A DNA stretch of 64,000 bases, from contig JAFVZB010000072.1 of assembly GCA_017508385.1 (NCBI GenBank), positions 1 through 64,000 of the forward strand. The letters are read 5' to 3'. Below the pieces are notes generated by a model. The model was not told where the DNA came from. It ran no database searches and worked only from the letters and a program-made list of their open reading frames with translations. The stretch is from Lentisphaeria bacterium. GTDB lineage: Bacteria; Verrucomicrobiota; Lentisphaeria; Victivallales; Victivallaceae. Of the stretch, positions 17,159 to 26,067 are shown piece after piece (position 1 is the stretch's first letter; each line of letters begins with the position of its first letter). The position numbers and the translations under genes are program-made.

Positions 17159-18382
17159 TTATCTCTTCCTGCTTTTTCTGCTTTTGCTGCTGCTGACAGC
17201 GGATTTCCGTTTGCCCGGAGCCTGACTTTTTTTCTGTACTGCGATCTTCTTTTCGGGTTCAAAAGCCCAATCGACCAGCTTGCGGCAGAAGCGGTCACGA
17301 TCGACCCTGCTTTTGAAACCGGTCACGCATCCCATGATTCTTTTTCCGTTGCGTTTTGCGGAAAACACCAGACAGAATCCGGCGGCACGGGTGAAGCCGG
17401 TTTTCATGCCGTCAACTCCGGGATAGCGCGGATTTATCAGCTTGTTGGTGTTGGTGTAAACCAGCGGTTTCTGCACTCTCAGTGAGCTCTGCTGAGTCGA
17501 AAAATACTCCATCAGCACGGGATAAGCGAGCAGTTTCTCTCCGAGGATGACCATATCCAGAACGGTGGAAGTCGGAAAGACGTACTTGCCGTCTTTGTTT
17601 TTTTCGGTGAGTCCGTGAGCGTTGATGAAGTTGGTGGAGTTCATGCCGAGTTCAATGGCTCTTTTGTTCATCAGCGCAGCGAAGCTCTTTGAGTCCTGAG
17701 CAACGGTGAGGGCGAGCATTTCTGCGGCATCGTTGGCACTCTTGATGGAGGCGGCTTTGACGATGTCGGAAAACTTGAATTTCTCACCCGGAGCAAGATA
17801 AACCACTCCGGTGCGGGGAACGTTCATCACCCCTTTGGGAACGATTGTTTCAGTGTCGAGAGTGAGCTCTTCATTGGCATCGATGTACTCCATGAAGAGA
17901 AGAAGAGTCATGAGTTTTGCCATGCTGGCGGTTCCGGTCTTGAGCCTGCAATTTTTCTCCCACAAAACTTTTCTGGTCGAGAGATCGACAACGATACCGC
18001 TCTTTGCGCCCCTGCTTCCCGGAGCGTAGTAATCGGGCAGTTCGCCGTGTCGTGCGGTCGAAAAATCAAAGGGAGTACCGAATCCGGGCACATCCGCCGG
18101 AGCTTTGCGGTAGATGAGAACCGGTTTTTTCTTCTCAGGTTCAGGCTCTTGAGGCTTATCCGCTTTTTTTTCAGTTTCGGCGGCAGGCTTCTCTTTTTTG
18201 CCTGAAAACAGCCGCTCAAAAAATCCCGGAGACTCCCCGGAAACAGCCTCTTTTTTGTCGTCTTTGATGTTGCTGTCAGCCCCGCTGCATCCTCTGATTG
18301 CGACGGCGATGACCAGGTGTATGGCGATCACCGCAGCGGCAAGTATCAGCCAGCGGGAGTTTTTTTGTATTTTTTCGTTCAT
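17159..18382 (-). CDS. D-alanyl-D-alanine carboxypeptidase (S11, PBP5/DacA-like)
   Basis: A 407-residue serine DD-peptidase that trims the terminal D-Ala of peptidoglycan stem peptides. The active-site triad of motifs is complete: Ser153-Met-Ala-Lys156, Ser215-Ala-Asn217 and Lys327-Thr-Gly329. An N-terminal hydrophobic segment (11-30) ends at Cys32 (AIRGCSG) and may be an anchor or lipoprotein signal. It is followed by a Lys/Glu/Pro-rich linker (about 60-90). The C-terminus is a strongly basic Ser/Lys tail in place of the beta-rich PBP5 domain. It is first in the operon behind a promoter at 18421-18449. Confidence 0.9.
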   Translation of the reverse strand: MNEKIQKNSRWLILAAAVIAIHLVIAVAIRGCSGADSNIKDDKKEAVSGESPGFFERLFSGKKEKPAAETEKKADKPQEPEPEKKKPVLIYRKAPADVPGFGTPFDFSTARHGELPDYYAPGSRGAKSGIVVDLSTRKVLWEKNCRLKTGTASMAKLMTLLLFMEYIDANEELTLDTETIVPKGVMNVPRTGVVYLAPGEKFKFSDIVKAASIKSANDAAEMLALTVAQDSKSFAALMNKRAIELGMNSTNFINAHGLTEKNKDGKYVFPTSTVLDMVILGEKLLAYPVLMEYFSTQQSSLRVQKPLVYTNTNKLINPRYPGVDGMKTGFTRAAGFCLVFSAKRNGKRIMGCVTGFKSRVDRDRFCRKLVDWAFEPEKKIAVQKKSQAPGKRKSAVSSSKSRKSRKR

Positions 18383-18420
18383 TTTTCCCTATTGAATTAA
18401 TTAAAAGTTACAGTTTATGG

Positions 18421-18449
18421 AATATACCCGAAATTTTGCAAAATATCAA
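18421..18449 (-). promoter_or_regulatory. Promoter of the dacA-rhamnosidase-tadBC operon
   Basis: On the minus strand TTGATA (18444-18449), 17-nt spacer, TATATT (18421-18426), about 39 nt before the start codon. Confidence 0.65.
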
Positions 18450-18513
18450 GTCAAATATCCGTTTTTTTTTAATTCTGTCTGAGAAAAAATTTGAATTTTT
18501 TTCGGAATCGCCC

Positions 18514-18541
18514 TTGACATAACGCCGCATTGAGGTATATT
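18514..18541 (+). promoter_or_regulatory. Promoter of the aroF-pheA leader
   Basis: Consensus TTGACA (18514-18519), 16-nt spacer and TATATT (18536-18541). Transcription would begin near 18548, about 40 nt before the leader peptide start. Confidence 0.8.
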
Positions 18542-18587
18542 ATCTGCAGAAAGCGGGTCAGGTGACCTGCGAAAAACAGAGAGTATT

Positions 18588-18677
18588 ATGATAGAATTCG
18601 TTTACAGCAGCTTTTATTTCAGCTTTGGTTACCGCTTTTACTTTAGAAGCGGGGCCCGCTGTTGCATGGCTGCGTGA
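18588..18677 (+). CDS. Aromatic leader peptide
   Basis: A 29-residue open frame starting MIEFVYSSFYFSFGYRFYF. Six Phe and four Tyr fall in the first 19 residues, then the frame continues RSGARCCMAA and stops. An AGAGAG stretch precedes the ATG. The composition matches leader peptides such as PheL, whose translation rate reports charged tRNA-Phe/tRNA-Tyr. It has no expected function as a product. The downstream genes make aromatic amino acids, which fits. Confidence 0.82.
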   Translation: MIEFVYSSFYFSFGYRFYFRSGARCCMAA

Positions 18678-18714
18678 CCGATACGCCGCAGGCGTTGAGG
18701 ATGCAAGGTAACGG

Positions 18715-18745
18715 GCTCCGTAACAGAGGTTGCGGAGCTTTTTTT
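18715..18745 (+). terminator. Attenuator terminator
   Basis: GCTCCGTAAC, loop AGAG, GTTGCGGAGC, followed by seven T residues. The 10-bp stem has one T-G pair. It ends 50 nt before the aroF start codon, so it must be bypassed for expression. Confidence 0.9.
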
Positions 18746-18795
18746 ATTGAAAATTTTGTGCATGATATGCAGTAATTATAAAAGGAGAAATCAAA

Positions 18796-19806
18796 ATGAT
18801 CATCATTCTGAAAAAGGATGCACCGGCATCTCAGTTGGATATGCTCACCAGCTGGCTGAAAGAGCGCAATTTACAGGTGCATCACAGTGAGGGAACCAGC
18901 CAGACCATCCTCGGATTGATCGGCAATACCCACCACCTCGATATCGACCTCATCAAGCAGATGGAAATCGTCGAGGATGTCAAACGTATTCAGGAACCGT
19001 TCAAAAACGCCAACCGCAAGTTCCATCCGCTCGATACCGTCGTCAAAGTCGGTACTCAGAACATCGGTGACGGCGGACTTACTGTCATTGCCGGTCCCTG
19101 TTCCGTCGAGAGCGAAGAGCAGATCGTGACCGTGGCACGCAGCGTCAAGGCTTCAGGAGCGACTCTGCTGCGCGGCGGAGCTTTCAAGCCCCGCACCTCT
19201 CCCTACGCATTCCAGGGGTTGCGTGACGAGGGTATCCGTCTCTTGCTCGAGGCGAAAAAAGATACCGGACTTCCCATCGTGACCGAGATCATGGATATCT
19301 CCCAGCTAGATCTCTTTGCCGAGGTCGATGTGATTCAGGTCGGAGCCCGCAACATGCAGAACTTCGAGCTGCTCAAACAGCTTGGTCACTGCAAGCAGCC
19401 GATCCTGCTCAAGCGCGGACTTGCCAACACCTATCAGGAGCTCCTGATGAGTGCCGAGTACATCATGGCATCAGGAAATGAAAACGTCATGCTCTGCGAG
19501 CGCGGGATCCGTACTTTCGAAACCTACACCCGCAACACTCTTGATATCTCTGCGGTTCCCAGCCTCAAGACTCTGAGTCATCTGCCGGTGGTGATCGACC
19601 CCAGCCACGCTGCCGGAATTTCCCGCTTCGTCTCTCCGCTTTCGAAGGCGGCAGTCGCCATCGGCGCAGATGCCCTTATCATCGAAGTTCACAACAATCC
19701 CGCCTGCGCCCTCTGCGACGGAGCTCAAAGCCTCACCATGGAGGCGTTCGACCGGTTGATGAAAGAGCTCAAGGGGTTCGTTGACGCAAGAGAGTTGTGC
19801 AAATAA
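18796..19806 (+). CDS. aroF: 3-deoxy-7-phosphoheptulonate synthase, type I-beta
   Basis: A 336-residue DAHP synthase that condenses PEP and erythrose-4-phosphate, the entry step of the shikimate pathway. Residues 1-70 form a ferredoxin-like regulatory domain as in the Thermotoga enzyme. The barrel follows with VIAGPCSVES (near 97-106), RGGAFKPRTSPY and VIDPSHAAG. The start is fixed by AAGGAG at 18782-18787. It is the first structural gene after the attenuator and is followed 14 nt later by pheA. The N-terminal domain probably mediates feedback inhibition by Tyr or Phe. Confidence 0.95.
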   Translation: MIIILKKDAPASQLDMLTSWLKERNLQVHHSEGTSQTILGLIGNTHHLDIDLIKQMEIVEDVKRIQEPFKNANRKFHPLDTVVKVGTQNIGDGGLTVIAGPCSVESEEQIVTVARSVKASGATLLRGGAFKPRTSPYAFQGLRDEGIRLLLEAKKDTGLPIVTEIMDISQLDLFAEVDVIQVGARNMQNFELLKQLGHCKQPILLKRGLANTYQELLMSAEYIMASGNENVMLCERGIRTFETYTRNTLDISAVPSLKTLSHLPVVIDPSHAAGISRFVSPLSKAAVAIGADALIIEVHNNPACALCDGAQSLTMEAFDRLMKELKGFVDARELCK

Positions 19807-19820
19807 CAAGAGGTGATAAA

Positions 19821-20960
19821 ATGAGTTTGGAAAAATACCGCAGTGAGCTGGATAAGATCGACAGTCAGATGCTTGAGCTTTTCCAGGAGCGCATGAAAGT
19901 AGTAAAAGATATTGCCGAGTACAAACGGCAGAACCATGCGGCAGTGCTCGATAAATCCCGTGAACGCCGCATTCTGATGCGCATATATAACGAAGCTCAG
20001 GATAACATGGGCAAGCCCTCCGTTGCGCTCTTCCGCACCATCATCGAGCAGAGCAAGGCTTACCAGCGTGAGCTGATGCCGGGAAACGGTAAAATCGCCA
20101 CCCGTATTGCCGAAACGCTCAAAAGCACTCCGCAGATATTCCCCGAGGCGGCGACCGTCGCCTGCATGGGAGTCGAGGGAGCCTACGCCCAGATCGCCTG
20201 CGACAGAATGTTCAAAGTCGCCAACATCATGTACCTGCGCAACTTTTCCGGAGTCTTTCAGGCTGTGCAGGAGGGTGTTTGCGATTACGGACTTCTCCCC
20301 ATCGACAACACCACCAGCGGAACTGTCGATGCGGTCTATGATCTGATGAAGAAATTTGATTTCCACATCGTCCGCAGTTTGCGCCAGCAGGTATCGCATG
20401 TACTTCTGGTTCCCGAGGGCGTGAAGCTCGAGGATATCAAAGAGATATACTCACACGAGCAGGCATTCAAGCAGTGCGGCAAGTTCCTCAAAGGACTCAA
20501 AGATGTTCAGCTCACCGTCAGCGACAGTACCGCTACCGGAGCTCAGATCGTCGCCCAGTCAGGACGCCGTGACGTGGCTGCCATCGGTGCAAGAGAGTGT
20601 GCAAGCCTCTACGGTCTGACCGCCCTTGATGTCAACATTCAGAACACCGATTACAACTACACCCGATTCATTTGTATATCCCGCAAGCCCGAGATCTACC
20701 CGGGCGCAAACAAGATAAGTTTGTTCGTGGTGCTGCCCAACAAGCCGGGAGCTCTGCACAACGTGATATCCAAGTTCGCCGCCCTCGACCTCAATTTGAC
20801 CAAACTCGAGAGCCGTCCGACTCCGGGCAGGGAGTTCGAGTACAGTTTCTACCTCGACTTTGATGCTCAGGTGGTGGCTCCGGGGATCCCCCAGCTCTTC
20901 GATGAGCTGGAAAATGAGGCTGAGGAAATAGTGTTCCTCGGCAATTACAGCGAGTTCTGA
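19821..20960 (+). CDS. pheA: Bifunctional chorismate mutase/prephenate dehydratase
   Basis: A 379-residue P-protein that turns chorismate into prephenate and then phenylpyruvate. The chorismate mutase domain spans about 1-85 (LDKIDSQMLELFQERMKVV). The prephenate dehydratase domain spans about 105-285, with VEGAYA, PIDNTTSGTV and the YTRFICI segment. A C-terminal ACT domain carries the Phe-binding GALH and ESRP motifs. The start at 19821 is preferred over 19797 because AGAGGTG precedes it; 19797 lies inside aroF. It ends at a terminator at 20995-21033. Confidence 0.95.
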   Translation: MSLEKYRSELDKIDSQMLELFQERMKVVKDIAEYKRQNHAAVLDKSRERRILMRIYNEAQDNMGKPSVALFRTIIEQSKAYQRELMPGNGKIATRIAETLKSTPQIFPEAATVACMGVEGAYAQIACDRMFKVANIMYLRNFSGVFQAVQEGVCDYGLLPIDNTTSGTVDAVYDLMKKFDFHIVRSLRQQVSHVLLVPEGVKLEDIKEIYSHEQAFKQCGKFLKGLKDVQLTVSDSTATGAQIVAQSGRRDVAAIGARECASLYGLTALDVNIQNTDYNYTRFICISRKPEIYPGANKISLFVVLPNKPGALHNVISKFAALDLNLTKLESRPTPGREFEYSFYLDFDAQVVAPGIPQLFDELENEAEEIVFLGNYSEF

Positions 20961-20994
20961 GCTGCCTTACCAGCTTGTTGAAACGTTTGCAATA

Positions 20995-21033
20995 GCGCTC
21001 TTCCCCTGAAAAATGGGGATGGGCGTTTTTTTT
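20995..21033 (+). terminator. Terminator after pheA
   Basis: GCGCTCTTCCCC, loop TGAAAAAT, GGGGATGGGCG, then eight T residues. The stem has one mismatch. Confidence 0.85.
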
Positions 21034-21036
21034 GTG

Positions 21037-21065
21037 TTGACAATAAAGCGCAAATGTGTTATAGT
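21037..21065 (+). promoter_or_regulatory. Promoter of the export operon
   Basis: TTGACA (21037-21042), 17-nt spacer and TATAGT (21060-21065), close to consensus. It lies directly after the pheA terminator and 37 nt before the HlyD start. Confidence 0.8.
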
Positions 21066-21101
21066 AATACAACGGCAGAAAATCAACTCACAGGAGGAAA
21101 A

Positions 21102-22190
21102 ATGAATATCAAAAAACTTATCATCGCCATGGTTATCATCGCTGCAGCCGGACTTGGATTTTATTTTATCAAATCTTACCGTGAAAATGCGCTTTACCGC
21201 AATCCGGGTTTTGCCTCAGGTAACGGCAGACTTGAGGCTACCGAAGTGGATGTCGCAGCCAAACTTGCCGGCAGGATCGAAGCGATCTATGTCAACGAGG
21301 GGGATATGGTGAAAAAGGGTCAGCTTCTGGCAAAGATGCAGACCAACACCCTCGAAGCTGAACTTGCCCAGGCGAAAGCAAAATACTCACAGGCAGTCGC
21401 CTCCGAGGCGGGAGCCCGTGCCACCATCGGAGTGAAACTCAGCGAACTTGAGGCGGCAAAAGCGGTCGTCAGTCAGAAGAATAGTGCGCTTGACGGAGCA
21501 AGAAAACGCTATGAGCGGGCTCAGAAACTTATCAAAGACTCCGCCACCAGCCAGCAGACTTTCGAGAACGATGAGACCATCTATCTTACTGCCAAAGCCG
21601 AACTTGAGGCGGCGAAAGCCAGCGTCAAACAGTGTGAGGCGGCGATCAATGAGGCGAAGGCGAAAGCTGCCGGAGAAAAGGCGAATATCAAAGCCGCCGA
21701 AGCCGATGTGGCAAGAATACAGGCTGATATCGACGACTGCAATCTGACTTCTCCCATCGGCGGAAGAGTCCAGTACCGCATCGCCGAACCGGGTGAGGTG
21801 CTCAATGCCGGAGGCAAAGTCCTCAATCTGGTCGATCTCACCGACGTTTATATTACTTTCTATCTTCCCGAGGAAACCGCAGGAAAGGTCAAGATCGGAG
21901 CCGATGTCCGCATCGTTCTTGATGCACTGCCGAACATTCCCATTCCGGCGAAGATATCCTACGTTGCGAGCGTTGCGCAGTTCACTCCCAAAACGGTCGA
22001 GACCAGAATCGAGCGTCAGAAGCTGATGTTCCGCATCAAGGCGAGGATCGCTCCTGAGTTGCTTGCCAAGTACATCGAGTATGTCAAGACCGGACTTCCC
22101 GGAGTCGCATGGGTGCGCATCAATCCTGACGCGGAGTGGCCCGAGTCACTCAAACTCATGAAAGAGCGTGGAGAAAAACCGGCAAAATGA
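21102..22190 (+). CDS. HlyD-family membrane fusion protein (YhiI-like)
   Basis: A 362-residue periplasmic adaptor. It has an N-terminal membrane anchor (about 5-22), a lipoyl half-motif (AKLAGRIEAIYVNEGDMVKKGQLLA), a long Ala/Lys/Glu-rich coiled coil (about 85-205) and a beta-barrel region (NLTSPIGGRVQYRIAEPGE). It links an inner-membrane ABC exporter to an outer-membrane channel. The start is fixed by AGGAGG. Its stop overlaps the start of the ABC gene (ATGA). Order and types match E. coli yhiI-rbbA-yhhJ. No outer-membrane TolC gene is present here. Confidence 0.9.
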   Translation: MNIKKLIIAMVIIAAAGLGFYFIKSYRENALYRNPGFASGNGRLEATEVDVAAKLAGRIEAIYVNEGDMVKKGQLLAKMQTNTLEAELAQAKAKYSQAVASEAGARATIGVKLSELEAAKAVVSQKNSALDGARKRYERAQKLIKDSATSQQTFENDETIYLTAKAELEAAKASVKQCEAAINEAKAKAAGEKANIKAAEADVARIQADIDDCNLTSPIGGRVQYRIAEPGEVLNAGGKVLNLVDLTDVYITFYLPEETAGKVKIGADVRIVLDALPNIPIPAKISYVASVAQFTPKTVETRIERQKLMFRIKARIAPELLAKYIEYVKTGLPGVAWVRINPDAEWPESLKLMKERGEKPAK

Positions 22191-24946
22191 GCGATACTCC
22201 CAAAGCCTGCTCCGCAGTGAGCGTAAGTGGTGTGACGTTCAAGTTCGGCGGAGTGACTGCGCTCGACAATGTTTCCGTTGAGATACGCTCAGGAATAACC
22301 GTCGGACTCATCGGTCCGGACGGAGTCGGCAAATCGACTTTGCTTTCTCTTGTCACCGGAGCCCGTGCCATGGGCGACACAGGTGATATCAGGGTGCTCG
22401 GCGGAGACATGCGCAGCAAGAAACACCGTGATAAAATCTGTCCGAAAATCGCATACATGCCTCAGGGACTCGGTAAAAACCTCTATTTTACCCTGACCGT
22501 CGAGGAAAACTTGCAGTTTTTCGCCCGTCTCTTCGGACACGATGCCGCCGAGCGGCGCAAACGCATCGACCGCCTGACCCGCAGTACCGGACTTTATCCG
22601 TTTCTCAACCGTCCGGCAGGAAAACTTTCAGGAGGCATGAAGCAGAAGCTCGGACTTTGCTGCGCTCTCATTCACGACCCCGACATCCTCGTGCTCGATG
22701 AGCCGACCACCGGAGTCGATCCGCTCGCCCGCCGTCAGTTCTGGGATCTGGTCGATGCCGTGCGCCGGGAGCAGCCGCAGATGACCGTCATCGTGGCGAC
22801 CGCCTACATGGATGAAGCTCAGCGTTTCGACTGGCTCATCGCCATGGATAGCGGCAAGATACTCGACACCGGAACTCCGCAGGAAATTTTCGACCGGACA
22901 GGCAAAGATAATCTTGATGAGGCATTCATCGAGCTGCTTCCCGAGAGCAGCCGCACCGGACACAAAAAGTTGACCGTGCCTCCGCTCGAGAGCGATGAAA
23001 ACGATATATCCATCGAGGCTGAGGGGTTGACCAAGCGTTTCGGAGACTTTACCGCAGTTGACCATGTGAGTTTCAGAATACGCCGCGGCGAGATATTCGG
23101 CTTTCTCGGTTCCAACGGATGCGGCAAAACAACCACCATGCGTATGCTTACCGGATTGCTTCCGGCAACTGAGGGAACCGCCCGTCTCTTCGGCGAGTCG
23201 ATAGACTCCAACAGTATGGCGGTGCGCCTTGAGCTCGGATACATGACCCAGCTCTTTTCTCTTTACGGAGAGCTCACCGTAAGACAGAACCTCATGCTCT
23301 ACGCCCGTCTTTACCGCATCGAAGAGAAAGATGTGAAACTGCGGGTCGAAGAGATGATAGAGCGTTTTCAGCTGGGGGAAGTGGCAGACACCGTTCCCGG
23401 AGATTTGCCGCTCGGAATAAAACAGCGTCTTTCGCTTGCCGCAGCTGTGATACACCATCCGAAAATCCTCATCCTCGATGAGCCGACTTCCGGAGTTGAC
23501 CCGGTCGCCCGTGACCTTTTCTGGGAGCTCATCATTGAGCTTTCACGCCGTGACAAAGTTACCATTTTCATCACCACTCACTTTATGAACGAAGCCGAAC
23601 GCTGTGACCGCATCTCACTGATGCACGCCGGACGTTCTCTTGCCTGCGGAGCTCCTGCGGCACTGGTAGCCGAGCGCAAAGCCGCAACTCTCGAGGAGGC
23701 GTTCATCGGTTATCTCGAAGATGCCGACCCCTCATCGAAAGAGAAGGTTGAGTACTCCGCTTCTGCGGCAGAGCCTGAAGATAAAGCGAAACACGGTGCC
23801 CTGGCAGAGTTTTTCACTTCAAAATTCAGTATCCGCCGCTGGTACAGCTGTTTCTGGCGTGAGACACTTGAACTTATGCGTGACCCGATACGGGCAACGC
23901 TTGCGCTTTTCGGAGCTCTTCTGCTCATGGTGGTAATGGGATTCGGTATCACTATGGATGTTGAAAATCTGCCTTACGCAGTTCTCGACCACGACCGGAG
24001 CGGTTTGAGTCACCAGTATGTTCTGCACCTGGCAGGCTCTCCGCGCTACTTCAAAGAGTGTCCTCCTGTAATTGACTACGATGATATCGACAAACGTATG
24101 CGCTCAGGCGAACTGAGTCTTGTCGTCGAGATACCTCCGGGGTTCGGCAGGGATGTTCAGCAGGGAAAAAATCCGCAAATCGCCTTCTGGGTCGATGGAG
24201 CAATGCCAAGCCGTGCCGAGACGGTCAACGGATATGTTTCAGCACTCCACAACAGCTTCATCGAAAAGTACAACCGTGAAAACGGAACAAGTTTATCTGT
24301 GCCTGCAAACGTTGAAACCCGTTACCGTTACAATCCTGATGTATTGAGTCTGCCTGCGATGGTTCCGGCGGTGATACCGATACTTCTGATGATGATTCCG
24401 GCAATTCTTTCGGCTCTTGCGGTCGTGAGAGAGAAAGAGATGGGGTCGATCATCAACTTGTACGTCACTCCGCTCACCCGCACGGAGTTCATGCTCGGCA
24501 AGCAGATGCCTTACGTGCTCTTTTCGTGCCTGAGTTTCATGATGCTGGTATCCATGGCGGTGACGCTGTTTGACGTTCCGGTGAAGGGAAGTATCACTGT
24601 TCTGGTGATATCGCTTATACTCTACTGCTTCTGCTCCACCGGAATGGGATTGCTGGCAAGTTCCGTCACCCGCAGTCAGATCGCCGTGATATTTCTCACC
24701 ATGCTGGGAACAGTTCTGCCTGCCACTCAGATGTGCGGAATGGTCAATCCGGTAGCCACTCAGCAGGGAATGGCGAAAATCATCGGAACTCTTTATCCCA
24801 CAAGCTACATGCTGCTCATCAGCCGCGGAGTATTCAACAAGGCTCTCGGATTTGCAGAATTGAAGATGCCGATGCTGATCCTTGCCGTGACCATACCGGT
24901 CGTCATCGGAGCCGGAGTCTTGTGTCTGAGAAAACAGGAGCGTTGA
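22187..24946 (+). CDS. Double-ATPase/ABC-2 permease fusion (RbbA-like)
   Basis: A 919-residue fusion. The first ATPase has GPDGVGKST, LSGGMKQKLGL and LVLDEPTTGVDP. The second has GSNGCGKTT, a degenerate signature DLPLGIKQRLSL and LILDEPTSGVDP. From about residue 540 an ABC-2 permease follows, with one N-terminal helix, a large periplasmic loop and a C-terminal helix bundle. Residue order and length match RbbA of E. coli (about 911). The weakened LSGGQ in domain 2 suggests unequal ATP sites. It probably exports a lipid-like or drug substrate together with the HlyD and YhhJ-like partners. Confidence 0.9.
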   Translation: MSDTPKACSAVSVSGVTFKFGGVTALDNVSVEIRSGITVGLIGPDGVGKSTLLSLVTGARAMGDTGDIRVLGGDMRSKKHRDKICPKIAYMPQGLGKNLYFTLTVEENLQFFARLFGHDAAERRKRIDRLTRSTGLYPFLNRPAGKLSGGMKQKLGLCCALIHDPDILVLDEPTTGVDPLARRQFWDLVDAVRREQPQMTVIVATAYMDEAQRFDWLIAMDSGKILDTGTPQEIFDRTGKDNLDEAFIELLPESSRTGHKKLTVPPLESDENDISIEAEGLTKRFGDFTAVDHVSFRIRRGEIFGFLGSNGCGKTTTMRMLTGLLPATEGTARLFGESIDSNSMAVRLELGYMTQLFSLYGELTVRQNLMLYARLYRIEEKDVKLRVEEMIERFQLGEVADTVPGDLPLGIKQRLSLAAAVIHHPKILILDEPTSGVDPVARDLFWELIIELSRRDKVTIFITTHFMNEAERCDRISLMHAGRSLACGAPAALVAERKAATLEEAFIGYLEDADPSSKEKVEYSASAAEPEDKAKHGALAEFFTSKFSIRRWYSCFWRETLELMRDPIRATLALFGALLLMVVMGFGITMDVENLPYAVLDHDRSGLSHQYVLHLAGSPRYFKECPPVIDYDDIDKRMRSGELSLVVEIPPGFGRDVQQGKNPQIAFWVDGAMPSRAETVNGYVSALHNSFIEKYNRENGTSLSVPANVETRYRYNPDVLSLPAMVPAVIPILLMMIPAILSALAVVREKEMGSIINLYVTPLTRTEFMLGKQMPYVLFSCLSFMMLVSMAVTLFDVPVKGSITVLVISLILYCFCSTGMGLLASSVTRSQIAVIFLTMLGTVLPATQMCGMVNPVATQQGMAKIIGTLYPTSYMLLISRGVFNKALGFAELKMPMLILAVTIPVVIGAGVLCLRKQER

Positions 24947-24948
24947 AA

Positions 24949-26061
24949 ATGATGCAGAGTATCAAAAATATATTCCATCTCGGAGTCAAGGAACTGCGCG
25001 GACTTTTCCGGGATTATATGCTGGTGATTCTTATCATCTACTCATTCTCTCTCGGAGTTTACGTTACCGGTTCAGCCACTCCCGACTCCATCACCAATGC
25101 GGCGATAGCGGTGGTCGATGAGGACCACTCCCAGCTTTCCCGCCGTATTATCGACTCACTCATGCCGCCGATGTTCCTTAAACCGGTCGAGATAACCCGT
25201 CCGGAAATAGATGCCGAGCTTGACAGCGGCAACTTCACCTTTGTGGTGGTCATTCCCAATAACTTCGAGCGTGATGTCAGGGCAGGGCGGGCTCCTGATA
25301 TCCAGCTCAACGTCGATGCCACCCGTATGAGTCAGGCTTTTACGGGAAGCGGATACATCCAGAAGATAATTGCCCGGGAAGTTGCGATTTTTTCCGGCAC
25401 AGCCAACGCCTCAACTGCGGCGGAAACCGTCATCCGCAACCGCTTCAATCCCAATCTCACCCAGATATGGTTCAGCGGAGTCATGCAGCTGGTCAACAAC
25501 ATCACCATGCTGGCGATCATCCTCACAGGAGCAGCTCTCATCAAAGAGCGTGAGTGCGGAACTCTCGAACATCTGCTGGTGATGCCGGTCAACAGTTTTG
25601 AAATCATGGTCTCGAAAATCTGGGCGATGATGGTGGTGGTGCTTGCGGCATCGGCATTTTCACTTGTTTTCGTAATTGAAATGGCGATGAATATTCCCAT
25701 CGAGGGGTCGATACTGCTCTATCTTGCAGGAGTCGCACTGCATCTCTTTGCCGTGACCAGTCTGGGAATATTCCTGGCGTGCATAGCGCAAAACATGCCT
25801 CAGCTCGGAATGTTGATGATACTGGTGCTTCTGCCGATGCAGATGCTTTCGGGCAGTTCAACTCCCCGTGAAAGTATGCCGCTCTGGGTTCAGGATATCA
25901 TGCTTGCCGCCCCCAATACCCATCTGGTCGAGCTGAGTCAGGCGGTGCTTTTCAGAGGAGCAGGAATAGATGTTGTTTATAAACAATTCATCATGCTTTT
26001 CATCATCGGCAGTGTGCTCTTCTGGATATCTTTGGTGCGTTTCAGAAAGAGTGTGGCTTAA
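24949..26061 (+). CDS. ABC-2 transporter permease (YhhJ-like)
   Basis: A 370-residue permease with one N-terminal helix, a periplasmic domain (VVDEDHSQLSRRI and related segments) and five or six C-terminal helices (KERECGTLEHLLVMPV at the start of the core). It is the third member of the YhiI-RbbA-YhhJ arrangement and probably pairs with the permease half of the upstream fusion. The start at 24949 follows the upstream stop by 2 nt, with AGGAG in position; longer in-frame versions would run inside the ABC gene. Confidence 0.9.
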   Translation: MMQSIKNIFHLGVKELRGLFRDYMLVILIIYSFSLGVYVTGSATPDSITNAAIAVVDEDHSQLSRRIIDSLMPPMFLKPVEITRPEIDAELDSGNFTFVVVIPNNFERDVRAGRAPDIQLNVDATRMSQAFTGSGYIQKIIAREVAIFSGTANASTAAETVIRNRFNPNLTQIWFSGVMQLVNNITMLAIILTGAALIKERECGTLEHLLVMPVNSFEIMVSKIWAMMVVVLAASAFSLVFVIEMAMNIPIEGSILLYLAGVALHLFAVTSLGIFLACIAQNMPQLGMLMILVLLPMQMLSGSSTPRESMPLWVQDIMLAAPNTHLVELSQAVLFRGAGIDVVYKQFIMLFIIGSVLFWISLVRFRKSVA

Positions 26062-26067
26062 AAAGTT

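Larger units (their letters stand above)
18548..18745 (+). promoter_or_regulatory. Phe/Tyr transcription attenuator (leader RNA)
   Basis: This approximately 200-nt leader contains a short hairpin (18553-18560/18563-18570), a 29-codon aromatic-rich leader peptide (18588-18677), an antiterminator and a terminator. In the antiterminator 18652-18658 pairs with 18712-18718 and 18662-18667 with 18701-18706. In the terminator 18715-18724 pairs with 18729-18738, followed by T residues. The two folds share 18715-18718 and so exclude each other. A ribosome stalled on the aromatic codons leaves 18652 onward free, allowing antitermination; a ribosome at the stop codon would cover it. The architecture is seen in the sequence; the regulation is inferred. 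Confidence 0.82.

Noticed and set aside
18548-18745. T-box or metabolite riboswitch before aroF
   Set aside because: No T-box sequence or specifier-loop layout is visible. The region is largely taken up by a translatable aromatic-rich frame, which supports ribosome-mediated attenuation instead.
22136-22186. Upstream start for the RbbA-like protein, and the similar extension at 24733-24948 for the second permease
   Set aside because: Both would overlap the preceding genes; the chosen starts have ribosome binding sites and the short overlaps or gaps typical of coupled genes.
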